Assembly: GCA_026195895.1 (NCBI GenBank)
Contig: JAPHRO010000037.1
Location: 1 to 49,256 of the forward strand
DNA from: Gammaproteobacteria bacterium
GTDB taxonomy: Bacteria; Pseudomonadota; Gammaproteobacteria; SZUA-229
Length of the DNA stretch: 49,256 nt
Direction of reading: 5' to 3'
In this document: one piece after another, positions 28,265 to 35,684 of the stretch
Position numbering within the stretch: position 1 is the stretch's first letter
Layout: every line of letters begins with the position of its first letter
Notes under the pieces: model-generated
Told to the model about the DNA's origin: nothing
What the model saw: only the letters and a program-made list of their open reading frames with translations
Databases searched by the model: none
Translations under genes and position numbers: made by a program

Positions 28265-28786
28265 TTGGTGGGCAGTGCCTGCCCTACGGATAAACATTTG
28301 GATCGAGCGCTGAAACAACGATTATTGGGGGCTGTCATTCTGGCGGCACTGCTGGTTATCCTGGTGCCGGAATGGCTGGATGGCTCAGGGCATAAATCCC
28401 GTTACCCCCAGCATATTGATATACCACAGGAACCCGAGTTTAAGCCCATGACAGAATTGATGGGGCAACCGGAGTCTGCCGAAGCAACAGACTTATCTCG
28501 TAACAACATAGCTGCGGATAAACCGGTAACCAAAACCCCCGACGCATCGATTCATGCCTGGGCACTGCAGGTTGGCAGTTTTTCAGAGCAGGCCAATGCT
28601 CAGGTATTGCGGGATAAATTGCGCGCCAAAGGTCATCCCGCGTATGTGGATGTGCAGAAAAGCCCGGGCAGGAAAAGTTATCGGGTTCGCATAGGTCCGG
28701 AGCTGGATCGTTCGCGGGTGGATAAACTGAAACAGGAAATACTGGCTAGCGAAAAGCTCAAGGGCATAGTGGTGAATCATCCGTGA
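28265..28786 (+). CDS. dedD: SPOR-domain protein DedD
   Basis: DedD is a septal-ring protein: an inner-membrane anchor with a periplasmic SPOR domain that binds denuded glycan at the division site. The 173-residue frame starts at TTG 28265; a later start at the TTG near 28298 (LDRALKQRLLG) is equally plausible, as neither has a strong ribosome-binding site. A transmembrane segment LLGAVILAALLVILVP follows a basic stretch, then a proline-rich linker, then a SPOR domain (about 97-170, WALQVGSFSEQANAQ...YRVRIGP). The position between folC and cvpA matches E. coli dedD. Confidence 0.88.
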   Translation: MVGSACPTDKHLDRALKQRLLGAVILAALLVILVPEWLDGSGHKSRYPQHIDIPQEPEFKPMTELMGQPESAEATDLSRNNIAADKPVTKTPDASIHAWALQVGSFSEQANAQVLRDKLRAKGHPAYVDVQKSPGRKSYRVRIGPELDRSRVDKLKQEILASEKLKGIVVNHP

Positions 28787-28841
28787 TGCTGTCAATTAGC
28801 AATTCTGGTATGATCCCCACCTTTGAGTGCAGGAGCTCTGA

Positions 28842-29333
28842 ATGACGATTATCGACTTTGGCATAATTTCGATTATTAGTATTTTGTTAGTCCTTGGATT
28901 GATCTGGGGATTTGTCAAAATAGCGATCGCACTCGGTACATGGATCGCAGCCAGCATTATCTCATTCAGTTTTGCACCTAACCTGGCGGCTTCATTTCTA
29001 CAGAATTCCATTAGCTCACCGGCGATGCGGCTGGCGGTGGCTATGGGTATTCTGTTTATCCTGACTATAATGTTAGGTGCGCTCATCAGTTTCCTGATTC
29101 GGCAATTTATTAGCAAGACGGGTTTAAGTGGTCTTGACCGTGTACTGGGAATGATTATTGGTGCTTCACTGGGATTGATTGTGGTGGTGGCACTGGTGTT
29201 TGTTGGCGGCTTAACGCCAGCGCCGGAATATGACTGGTGGCAGTCATCCATGTTGATCGAACGGTTTGAAGTGCTTGCCGTCTGGCTGCAAGGCTATTTG
29301 CCCGATGATGTTTCAAAATACTTTTCTTATTAA
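28842..29333 (+). CDS. cvpA: CvpA family inner-membrane protein
   Basis: CvpA is a four-helix inner-membrane protein first linked to colicin V production and now to envelope stress tolerance. The 163-residue protein has four hydrophobic segments, with the conserved glycine-rich GLDRVLGMIIGASLG motif between the third and fourth. A GGAG site precedes ATG 28842. It lies 30 bp upstream of purF, the standard arrangement. Confidence 0.9.
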   Translation: MTIIDFGIISIISILLVLGLIWGFVKIAIALGTWIAASIISFSFAPNLAASFLQNSISSPAMRLAVAMGILFILTIMLGALISFLIRQFISKTGLSGLDRVLGMIIGASLGLIVVVALVFVGGLTPAPEYDWWQSSMLIERFEVLAVWLQGYLPDDVSKYFSY

Positions 29334-29363
29334 TTGTTTTCAAGGCTAAGGCCTGAGGTTTTT

Positions 29364-30878
29364 ATGTGCGGTATTGTCGGTATTGTTGGCCGAGGCCCTG
29401 TCAATCAGTTGTTATACGACGCTCTGACTTTGTTACAGCATCGCGGCCAGGACGCTGCAGGAATTGTGAGCTGTGATGGTAACAAGTTTTATTTACGCAA
29501 GAACAATGGACTGGTCAGCGACGTTTTTCGTACCGAACATATGGTGCAGTTGATGGGTAATATGGGCATCGGTCATGTGCGTTATCCCACGGCAGGCTGT
29601 TCATCATCGGCGGAAGCACAGCCCTTCTATGTGAATTCTCCCTATGGTATTGCCATGGCGCATAATGGCAACCTGACCAATGCGGATGAATTAAAAGATC
29701 AGCTTTATAAAGATGATTTGCGGCATATTAATACCGAGTCCGATTCAGAAGTTCTGTTGAATATTTTTGCCCATGAATTGCAAATTCAGAACAAGCTCGA
29801 AGTTACCGAAAAAGAAATTTTTACCGCCGTCAGCGCGGTACATAAACGCTGTCGTGGTGGTTATGCGGTTGTCGCAACTATTGTTGGAAAAGGAGTGTTT
29901 GCTTTCCGTGATCCTTTTGGTATTCGCCCAATTGTTTATGGTAAACGGGAAACGAAAAAAGGCACTGAATACATGGTGGCATCCGAGAGTGTCGCCCTGC
30001 ATGCGCTGGGTTTCGATCTGGTCAGAGATATCTCGCCAGGTGAAGCAATCTTTATTGATGCTGATGGTAATCTCCATACCCAGCAATGTGCGGAACATCC
30101 ACGAAGCCATCCCTGTATATTTGAATACGTCTATTTTGCGCGTCCCGACTCCATTATTGATAACGTATCGGTTTATAAAGCGCGTCTGCGTATGGGGCAG
30201 AATCTGGTGGCGAAATTACTGCGTCAGATGCCGGATCACGATATTGATGTGGTCATACCTATTCCCGATACCAGTCGAACCTCAGCATTAGAAGTTGCCT
30301 ATCATCTCGGGGTGAAGTACCGGGAAGGCTTTATCAAGAATCGTTATATTGGGCGTACCTTTATTATGCCGGGTCAGAAGCAGCGCAAAAAATCAGTGCG
30401 CCAGAAACTGAATGCGATTGACCTGGAATTCAAAAATAAAACAGTGCTTCTGGTCGATGACTCTATTGTCCGTGGCACGACTTCAAAACAGATTATTCAG
30501 ATGGCCAGGGAAGCCGGCGCCAAAAAAGTTTATATGGCATCGGCGGCGCCAGCCGTTCGTTTTCCTAACGTATATGGTATCGATATGCCCTCGCCAAAAG
30601 AGTTCGTTGCCGATAATCGTACGGATGAAGAAATCGCCAGGGAAATTGGCGCTGACTGGCTAATTTATCAGGATCTGGATGACCTGATTGATGCAGTGCA
30701 CAAGGGAAATATTTCCATTAGCAGTTATGATTGTTCCTGCTTCGATGGTAAATATATTACCAATGATGTCGATGATGCTTATTTTGCACACATCGATAAA
30801 TTACGTTCCGATGCGTCAAAAAGCAAACGAGAACATGCAGATAATCTGGCCGGTATCGATCTGTACAGCAGTCAGTAA
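29364..30878 (+). CDS. purF: Amidophosphoribosyltransferase
   Basis: PurF makes 5-phosphoribosylamine from PRPP and glutamine, the first step of purine synthesis. I use ATG 29364 because removal of Met exposes the nucleophile Cys (MCGIVGIVG) and GAGG lies 5 bases upstream; an upstream start in the same frame would bury the cysteine. The 504-residue protein has an N-terminal Ntn glutaminase domain and a phosphoribosyltransferase domain with the PRPP motif [14 protein letters not shown]. The E. coli-type form lacks the iron-sulfur ligands of the Bacillus enzyme. Confidence 0.97.
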   Translation: MCGIVGIVGRGPVNQLLYDALTLLQHRGQDAAGIVSCDGNKFYLRKNNGLVSDVFRTEHMVQLMGNMGIGHVRYPTAGCSSSAEAQPFYVNSPYGIAMAHNGNLTNADELKDQLYKDDLRHINTESDSEVLLNIFAHELQIQNKLEVTEKEIFTAVSAVHKRCRGGYAVVATIVGKGVFAFRDPFGIRPIVYGKRETKKGTEYMVASESVALHALGFDLVRDISPGEAIFIDADGNLHTQQCAEHPRSHPCIFEYVYFARPDSIIDNVSVYKARLRMGQNLVAKLLRQMPDHDIDVVIPIPDTSRTSALEVAYHLGVKYREGFIKNRYIGRTFIMPGQKQRKKSVRQKLNAIDLEFKNKTVLLVDDSIVRGTTSKQIIQMAREAGAKKVYMASAAPAVRFPNVYGIDMPSPKEFVADNRTDEEIAREIGADWLIYQDLDDLIDAVHKGNISISSYDCSCFDGKYITNDVDDAYFAHIDKLRSDASKSKREHADNLAGIDLYSSQ

Positions 30879-30880
30879 TT

Positions 30881-31759
30881 ATGGGATTGAAAAATACAAA
30901 TTACAGCGTGCAATTTTTTGCCACTTTAGTTTTATTGTTTAGTTCGATTATTGCAGTAGCTAAAGACGCTGCGCCGGTCGACGACTATCAACAGTTTAAA
31001 CAGGCGGTGACCTTGAGTCAGCAGGGGAGCTGGCAACAGGCAGCAGAAATTTTTGCAGCCATTGCCGAGCGCAACCCGTCCTGGCCCGAGCCCAAAAATA
31101 ATCTGGCCGTTAGTCAATTAAATATGGGACAGGTGGAGCAGGCGAAATATGCGCTCGAATCCGCAGTCACCAGTTTGCCCAGTTTTAAAACTGCCCAGGA
31201 TAATCGCCAGCGACTTTATGATCATCTTGCCGCAGTGGCTTACAGCAAGGCACTGGGGATAGAAGAAAAGCAAAAACTTCCCGCTTTGGATTTGTTAACT
31301 GAAATTAAGCTTGCCGAGAAACCCAAACCAGAACAGCTTGTGGTAGAGAAAATCGTTGAAGTACCTGTGACTGCCATTGCTTCGGACGATTCTGATGTTG
31401 ATCACGTAAATAAAATCAGGCAGGGTTTGTTGAGCTGGTCCAGTGCCTGGTCGCAGGCGGATACTGATAATTATTTGTCCGCATATTCCACTCGTTTTCA
31501 GCCATCTGATCAGAGAAAAGACTATACTCAATGGCGTAACATACGCCGTGCTCGTTTGAAATCATCCAGTAGCACACAGGTTGAGCTGGAGAATATCAAG
31601 GTGTATCTGGATACTGACAATAGCCAGGCGCTGACCGAGTTTATCCAGCACTATAAATCGGCCAGTTATCAGGATAAGGTGCTCAAACAAATGCATCTGG
31701 CACTGGAGAATGGCCAGTGGTTAATTTTGTCGGAACGCGTGATACAGCAGTTAGATTAA
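30881..31759 (+). CDS. Exported TPR protein with NTF2-like (Csd6-type) C-terminal domain
   Basis: This 292-residue protein begins 2 bp after purF. It has an N-terminal signal peptide (hydrophobic core FFATLVLLFSSIIAV, cleavage after AVA or nearby), a helical TPR-like repeat (about 35-115, with NPSWPEPKNNLAVSQLNMG) and a linker. The C-terminal domain (about 177-290) begins IRQGLLSWSSAWSQAD and shares a pattern of W, YLS-YS, D, W and R residues with the C-terminal domain of the next protein. That domain resembles the NTF2-like tail of Csd6, an L,D-carboxypeptidase. There is no YkuD catalytic domain here, so I infer a non-catalytic periplasmic partner that binds the same ligand or a cell-wall target. 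No assigned function. Confidence 0.75.
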   Translation: MGLKNTNYSVQFFATLVLLFSSIIAVAKDAAPVDDYQQFKQAVTLSQQGSWQQAAEIFAAIAERNPSWPEPKNNLAVSQLNMGQVEQAKYALESAVTSLPSFKTAQDNRQRLYDHLAAVAYSKALGIEEKQKLPALDLLTEIKLAEKPKPEQLVVEKIVEVPVTAIASDDSDVDHVNKIRQGLLSWSSAWSQADTDNYLSAYSTRFQPSDQRKDYTQWRNIRRARLKSSSSTQVELENIKVYLDTDNSQALTEFIQHYKSASYQDKVLKQMHLALENGQWLILSERVIQQLD

Positions 31760-31761
31760 TT

Positions 31762-32967
31762 ATGGTAAGACTACTCACTTACATCTGTTTTTTAATTACA
31801 TTGATAGCTGGCCATTCAGTATATGCCAGTCAGCGTCCAGAGCAGCGTCTCCTCGATGCTCTGCAGCTCATTCAATCCGCGCAACCTGCCAGAGCTGAAC
31901 AGCTACTAAAAAATCTTATTGATGATGAGCCGGAATTCAAGCTGGCGCATATGCTGTATGCTGATTTACTGAAAGCCAGAACCGGGCCACTTGATCATGC
32001 CGGTATGGGATTGTCTGCCGATGAAGAATTACAGCAGTTGTTGACTGAAGTTAAAAAACGCTGGCAGGCCAGTTTGCTGGAAGTTGATGAGCAAAATAAA
32101 ATACCCGCTGTATTGACCCGGCTGGATGATAATTATTTCCATGCGATTGCCGTCGATTTAAAACAGTCGCGACTGTTTGTTTTCGAAAATTACAATGGTT
32201 ATCCAAAACAGGTCGACGACTTTTTTATATCTATGGGGCGAGGTGGCCCGAAGAAGCAGAAAGAGGGTGACCTGAGAACACCGCTGGGTGTGTATTTTGT
32301 GCAATCCTATATTCCACCGCAGAAACTTGCCGATAAGTATGGCTCTGGTGCCTATCCGATCAATTATCCTAATGCCTGGGATTTGTTCAAAGGACGCACT
32401 GGTAATGGTATCTGGTTACATGGCACGCGCAGTGGAACCTACAATCGTCCGCCACTGGCATCGGAAGGCTGCGTGGTTCTGCCAAATGACGATTTGCTGG
32501 AAGTCGGTTCCTATATCAATCTGGCACAAACACCGGTACTTATTGGCTACGATTTAAAATGGTTGAGTCGGGAACAATGGCAGGCACAGAAACAGCAGGT
32601 GTCCGATATTTTCAACCAGTGGGTGGCGGATTGGCAAAGCCTGAATACGGAAAGCTATTTGAGTCATTATTCAAAAGATTTTAGTAATGGAAAAAAAGAC
32701 TTTAATCACTGGGTAGCGCATAAGCGCAGAGTCGCACAGCACAAAACATTTGTGGAAGTGGAAGCATCCGATGTAAGTTTGTTAATGCATCCAAATGAAG
32801 ATGTTCTGGTCGCGACTTTTAACCAGAAATATGCCAGTGATAATTACCGTAGTCAGTCATGGAAGCGCCAGTACTGGCACAAAGAAGATGATGGCAAATG
32901 GCGAATTATTTTTGAAGGTGAAATTTCTGCGCCAGCAACTCCGCAATTAGCAAAGCGTTCACTCTAA
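31762..32967 (+). CDS. Exported YkuD L,D-transpeptidase-fold protein with NTF2-like tail (Csd6/Pgp2-like)
   Basis: ATG 31762 gives 401 residues with a signal peptide (to about YAS, residue 23). Residues 24-115 are helical. The YkuD domain spans about 126-262, with H220 in WLHGT and the nucleophile C237 in SEGCVVLPN, the two residues used to acylate and attack peptidoglycan stem peptides. The C-terminal domain (about 280-390) is NTF2-like and shares its pattern with the preceding gene. The YkuD plus NTF2 architecture is that of Helicobacter Csd6 and Campylobacter Pgp2, which act as L,D-carboxypeptidases that trim tetrapeptides and set helical shape; an L,D-transpeptidase role is also possible. 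The 3' end overlaps the carboxypeptidase gene on the other strand by 9 bp. Confidence 0.88.
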   Translation: MVRLLTYICFLITLIAGHSVYASQRPEQRLLDALQLIQSAQPARAEQLLKNLIDDEPEFKLAHMLYADLLKARTGPLDHAGMGLSADEELQQLLTEVKKRWQASLLEVDEQNKIPAVLTRLDDNYFHAIAVDLKQSRLFVFENYNGYPKQVDDFFISMGRGGPKKQKEGDLRTPLGVYFVQSYIPPQKLADKYGSGAYPINYPNAWDLFKGRTGNGIWLHGTRSGTYNRPPLASEGCVVLPNDDLLEVGSYINLAQTPVLIGYDLKWLSREQWQAQKQQVSDIFNQWVADWQSLNTESYLSHYSKDFSNGKKDFNHWVAHKRRVAQHKTFVEVEASDVSLLMHPNEDVLVATFNQKYASDNYRSQSWKRQYWHKEDDGKWRIIFEGEISAPATPQLAKRSL

Positions 32968-33861
32968 CTGTTTATGTCGAGCTATACTTTCCGTTGATGA
33001 GTTAAGTGGCTCAAGGCCATTTGTTCTCGGAATGTTTCTTTTTAGCCAGCCCACCATATCGATCCATATGCGTGATATTTCCTGCTTGCTCGGCATGATG
33101 CCAGCATAGGGAAGTTCTACCGTTATCACGGGTATGTTCAATTGCTCGCCGGCAAAATTACCCAGTGACCCGGGATAAGTGCCTAACAGATTCAGGTACA
33201 GTGGCCCCAGATTTTTTGGTGGATGCGGTGGGCCATCAAAATCAACAATACCAAAGGGCGCGTGAACAGACACAATCGCGTCGGGTTTGAACTCATTAAT
33301 GAGCTGATACACCCATTGGGTCTCCGATTCGGACAGAGGCTCAGTACCGGGGTATTTGCGGGCATTGCTCCAGGCTTTTGTTTTCCAGAAGTCGAGGCTG
33401 GCATTTGCACTGCTTCCATTTGGAAAATTGCGGTTAAGATCTACGCCATTGGCGTTCATGCGCTGGGATTTTCTTTGTAATAAGCCGTCAGGGTTAACCA
33501 GGGGCGCAACTTTCCAGTGGAAAAGACCACTGTGATATTTATCCAGAATAGCCATCCATTTGAACATGATTGTTACCGAAGAATATTCGTCACCATGAAT
33601 ACCGCCGAGCATAAGAATGCGCGCCTGTGGTTGGCGTTGATTTAATGGCGGGTATTCTTTAATCAGTAATGCAGACTGTTTTTCCGAATGAAATCCCGAA
33701 GTGATCAGCTTTCGATCAAGGCATTCTGTAAGTGTGACGCTGGACAGTTTTTTGGCAATGCGATGACATTCATCGGTTGCCTGGTTGGCCAGCGATGTTG
33801 AACAAGCCAACATAAATGTGAGCCGGCACAGAAAGCTGAATAGATGTTTGGTAATAGTCAC
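32959..33861 (-). CDS. Exported M14-family zinc carboxypeptidase (murein peptidase-like)
   Basis: This 300-residue protein has a signal peptide (cleavage after SLA, about residue 25). The M14 zinc ligands are H89 and E92 in GGIHGDEYSSV and H200 in SVHAP, with catalytic E249 in TVELPY. NPDG (123-126) and NRNFP (143-147) are the usual substrate-binding motifs. The GIHGDE form is closest to MpaA- and Csd4-type peptidases, which cut at diaminopimelate in muropeptides. Convergent with the YkuD-NTF2 gene and divergent from a second YkuD gene, it sits inside a cell-wall set, so peptidoglycan stem peptide or recycled muropeptide is the likely substrate. A periplasmic location favours a Csd4-like role over cytoplasmic MpaA-like recycling. 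Confidence 0.88.
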   Translation of the reverse strand: MTITKHLFSFLCRLTFMLACSTSLANQATDECHRIAKKLSSVTLTECLDRKLITSGFHSEKQSALLIKEYPPLNQRQPQARILMLGGIHGDEYSSVTIMFKWMAILDKYHSGLFHWKVAPLVNPDGLLQRKSQRMNANGVDLNRNFPNGSSANASLDFWKTKAWSNARKYPGTEPLSESETQWVYQLINEFKPDAIVSVHAPFGIVDFDGPPHPPKNLGPLYLNLLGTYPGSLGNFAGEQLNIPVITVELPYAGIMPSKQEISRIWIDMVGWLKRNIPRTNGLEPLNSSTESIARHKQLE

Positions 33862-33907
33862 ACTATGAGCATATCATAAGACGGAATTAAATTTGGAATC
33901 AGACTTA

Positions 33908-34390
33908 ATGACTCGGCAAGTAAAATTGCAGATAGATGTAGCATGTCAGCAAATGACCGTGCTAGATGATCAGGGCAATATTTTAAAGCAATATCCTGTG
34001 TCCACATCCCGCTATGGAACTGGCAGTGAACACGGCAGTTTTAAAACGCCCCTGGGTCAACATTGTATAAAAGAAAAAATCGGCGATGGTGAGCCAGTTA
34101 ATCAGGTGTTTGTTGGTCGGCAAGCTATTGGTGTGCTGGGCGAGCTTGATGCCGAAAATTTGCCGGAAGATATTATTACCAGTCGCATCCTGCGACTAGA
34201 GGGGCAGGATAAAGGTGTCAACCAGGGAGGTACTGTAGACAGTTATCAACGCTACATTTATATTCATGGCACGGATGAAGAAAACAAAATAGGTACACCC
34301 GCATCCCATGGGTGTATTCGAATGCGCAATAAAGATGTGATCGAATTATTTGATCTTGTAGAACCGGGTTGTCCGGTAATTATTGAATAG
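33908..34390 (+). CDS. Leaderless L,D-transpeptidase (YkuD) family protein
   Basis: This small YkuD protein is about 160 residues from ATG 33908 (165 from TTG 33893; both have a GGA-type site upstream). It is a single YkuD domain with HGT and SHGCIRM motifs, the histidine 16 residues before the catalytic cysteine. There is no signal peptide or membrane segment, unlike most periplasmic L,D-transpeptidases. Only 31-46 bp separate its start from that of the divergent carboxypeptidase, so promoters must overlap coding sequence or each other. metZ follows 8 bp later, suggesting cotranscription. Related leaderless proteins occur in Pseudomonas-like genomes; their location and role are unclear to me. 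Confidence 0.85.
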   Translation: MTRQVKLQIDVACQQMTVLDDQGNILKQYPVSTSRYGTGSEHGSFKTPLGQHCIKEKIGDGEPVNQVFVGRQAIGVLGELDAENLPEDIITSRILRLEGQDKGVNQGGTVDSYQRYIYIHGTDEENKIGTPASHGCIRMRNKDVIELFDLVEPGCPVIIE

Positions 34391-34398
34391 GAAGGGCG

Positions 34399-35592
34399 AT
34401 GAGTGATTTTGATGACATAGATTTTGATGAGCCGCCGGGTTTTGATACAAGAGCTGTTCGTGCGGGTCAAATACGCACCCATGAAAACGAACACAGTGAA
34501 GCGATTTTTCCTACCTCCAGCTATGTGTTCAATTCTGCTGCCGAAGCGGCTGCACGATTTTCCGGGGAACAGCCGGGCAATATTTACTCGCGTTTTACCA
34601 ATCCGACGGTGCGCACGTTTGAACAGCGACTGGCTTCCCTGGAAGGTGCGGAATGTTGCGTGGCTACGGCATCAGGTATGTCAGCCATATTATCGACCTG
34701 TATCGGTTTATTAAAAACCGGTGACCATATTATTTCGTCACGCAGTATTTTTGGCACTACCACGGTACTGTTTACGAATTTTCTGGCCAGGCTGGGAATT
34801 GAAACAACGTTTGTTAATTTATCGGATCTGGATGACTGGAAGGCTGCGATACGTCCAGAGACAAAATTATTTTTTCTGGAAACGCCTTCGAATCCACTGA
34901 CCGAACTGGCCGATATAAAAGCGCTGGCGGTGCTGGCGCAGGAACACGATTGCCTGCTAGCGGTTGATAACTGTTTTTGTACACCGGCACTGCAGCGTCC
35001 CATCGAACTGGGTGCAGATATAGTGATTCACTCGGCAACAAAATATCTGGATGGTCAGGGGCGTTGCATGGGGGGAGCAGTCTTGGGTAGGCAAGATATT
35101 GTGGGTACTGATGTTTATGGCTTTTTACGTACTGCTGGTCCTAGTATGAGTCCGTTCAACGCCTGGGTGTTTTTGAAAGGACTGGAAACCTTGCAACTCA
35201 GAATGAAAGCCCATACGGCAAATGCACTGGAGTTGGCGCAATGGCTGGAACAACAGGATTGTGTAAAGCGTGTGTACTATCCCGGACTTGAAAGTCATCC
35301 GCAGCATGAACTGGCTAAAACCCAGCAACTGGGCTTTGGTGGCCTGCTGTCATTTGAATTGAAGGGCGGCAAGGAAGAAGGCTGGAAACTGGTTGATGCG
35401 ACTCGGATAGTTTCCATTACTGCCAACCTGGGTGATACCAAAACCACCATTACCCATCCGGCGACCACGACCCATGGTCGATTGACGCCAGAACAAAAAC
35501 AGGAAGCCGGCATTTCAGATGGGCTTATTCGTGTGGCGGTCGGGTTAGAGGATATCGATGATCTGAAAAAAGATTTATCCCGGGGCATGTAG
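34399..35592 (+). CDS. metZ: O-succinylhomoserine sulfhydrylase
   Basis: MetZ makes homocysteine directly from O-succinylhomoserine and sulfide, bypassing cystathionine. The 397-residue Cys/Met-metabolism PLP enzyme has the PLP lysine K215 in HSATKYLDGQG and the N-terminal YSRFTNPTV motif that contacts PLP phosphate of the neighbouring subunit. Position downstream of purF (here with the cell-wall cassette between) matches Pseudomonas, where purF and metZ are adjacent; that context is why I choose MetZ over MetB or MetC. Direct sulfhydrylation fits an organism with sulfide at hand. Confidence 0.92.
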   Translation: MSDFDDIDFDEPPGFDTRAVRAGQIRTHENEHSEAIFPTSSYVFNSAAEAAARFSGEQPGNIYSRFTNPTVRTFEQRLASLEGAECCVATASGMSAILSTCIGLLKTGDHIISSRSIFGTTTVLFTNFLARLGIETTFVNLSDLDDWKAAIRPETKLFFLETPSNPLTELADIKALAVLAQEHDCLLAVDNCFCTPALQRPIELGADIVIHSATKYLDGQGRCMGGAVLGRQDIVGTDVYGFLRTAGPSMSPFNAWVFLKGLETLQLRMKAHTANALELAQWLEQQDCVKRVYYPGLESHPQHELAKTQQLGFGGLLSFELKGGKEEGWKLVDATRIVSITANLGDTKTTITHPATTTHGRLTPEQKQEAGISDGLIRVAVGLEDIDDLKKDLSRGM

Positions 35593-35684
35593 CAGCAAAA
35601 TAGTAAGGCTCTGATAAACTTAAAAGATCGACCGAATTAATACATAGTGAATTTATGGTGTTAGAGAATCACACGGAGCTGGTT

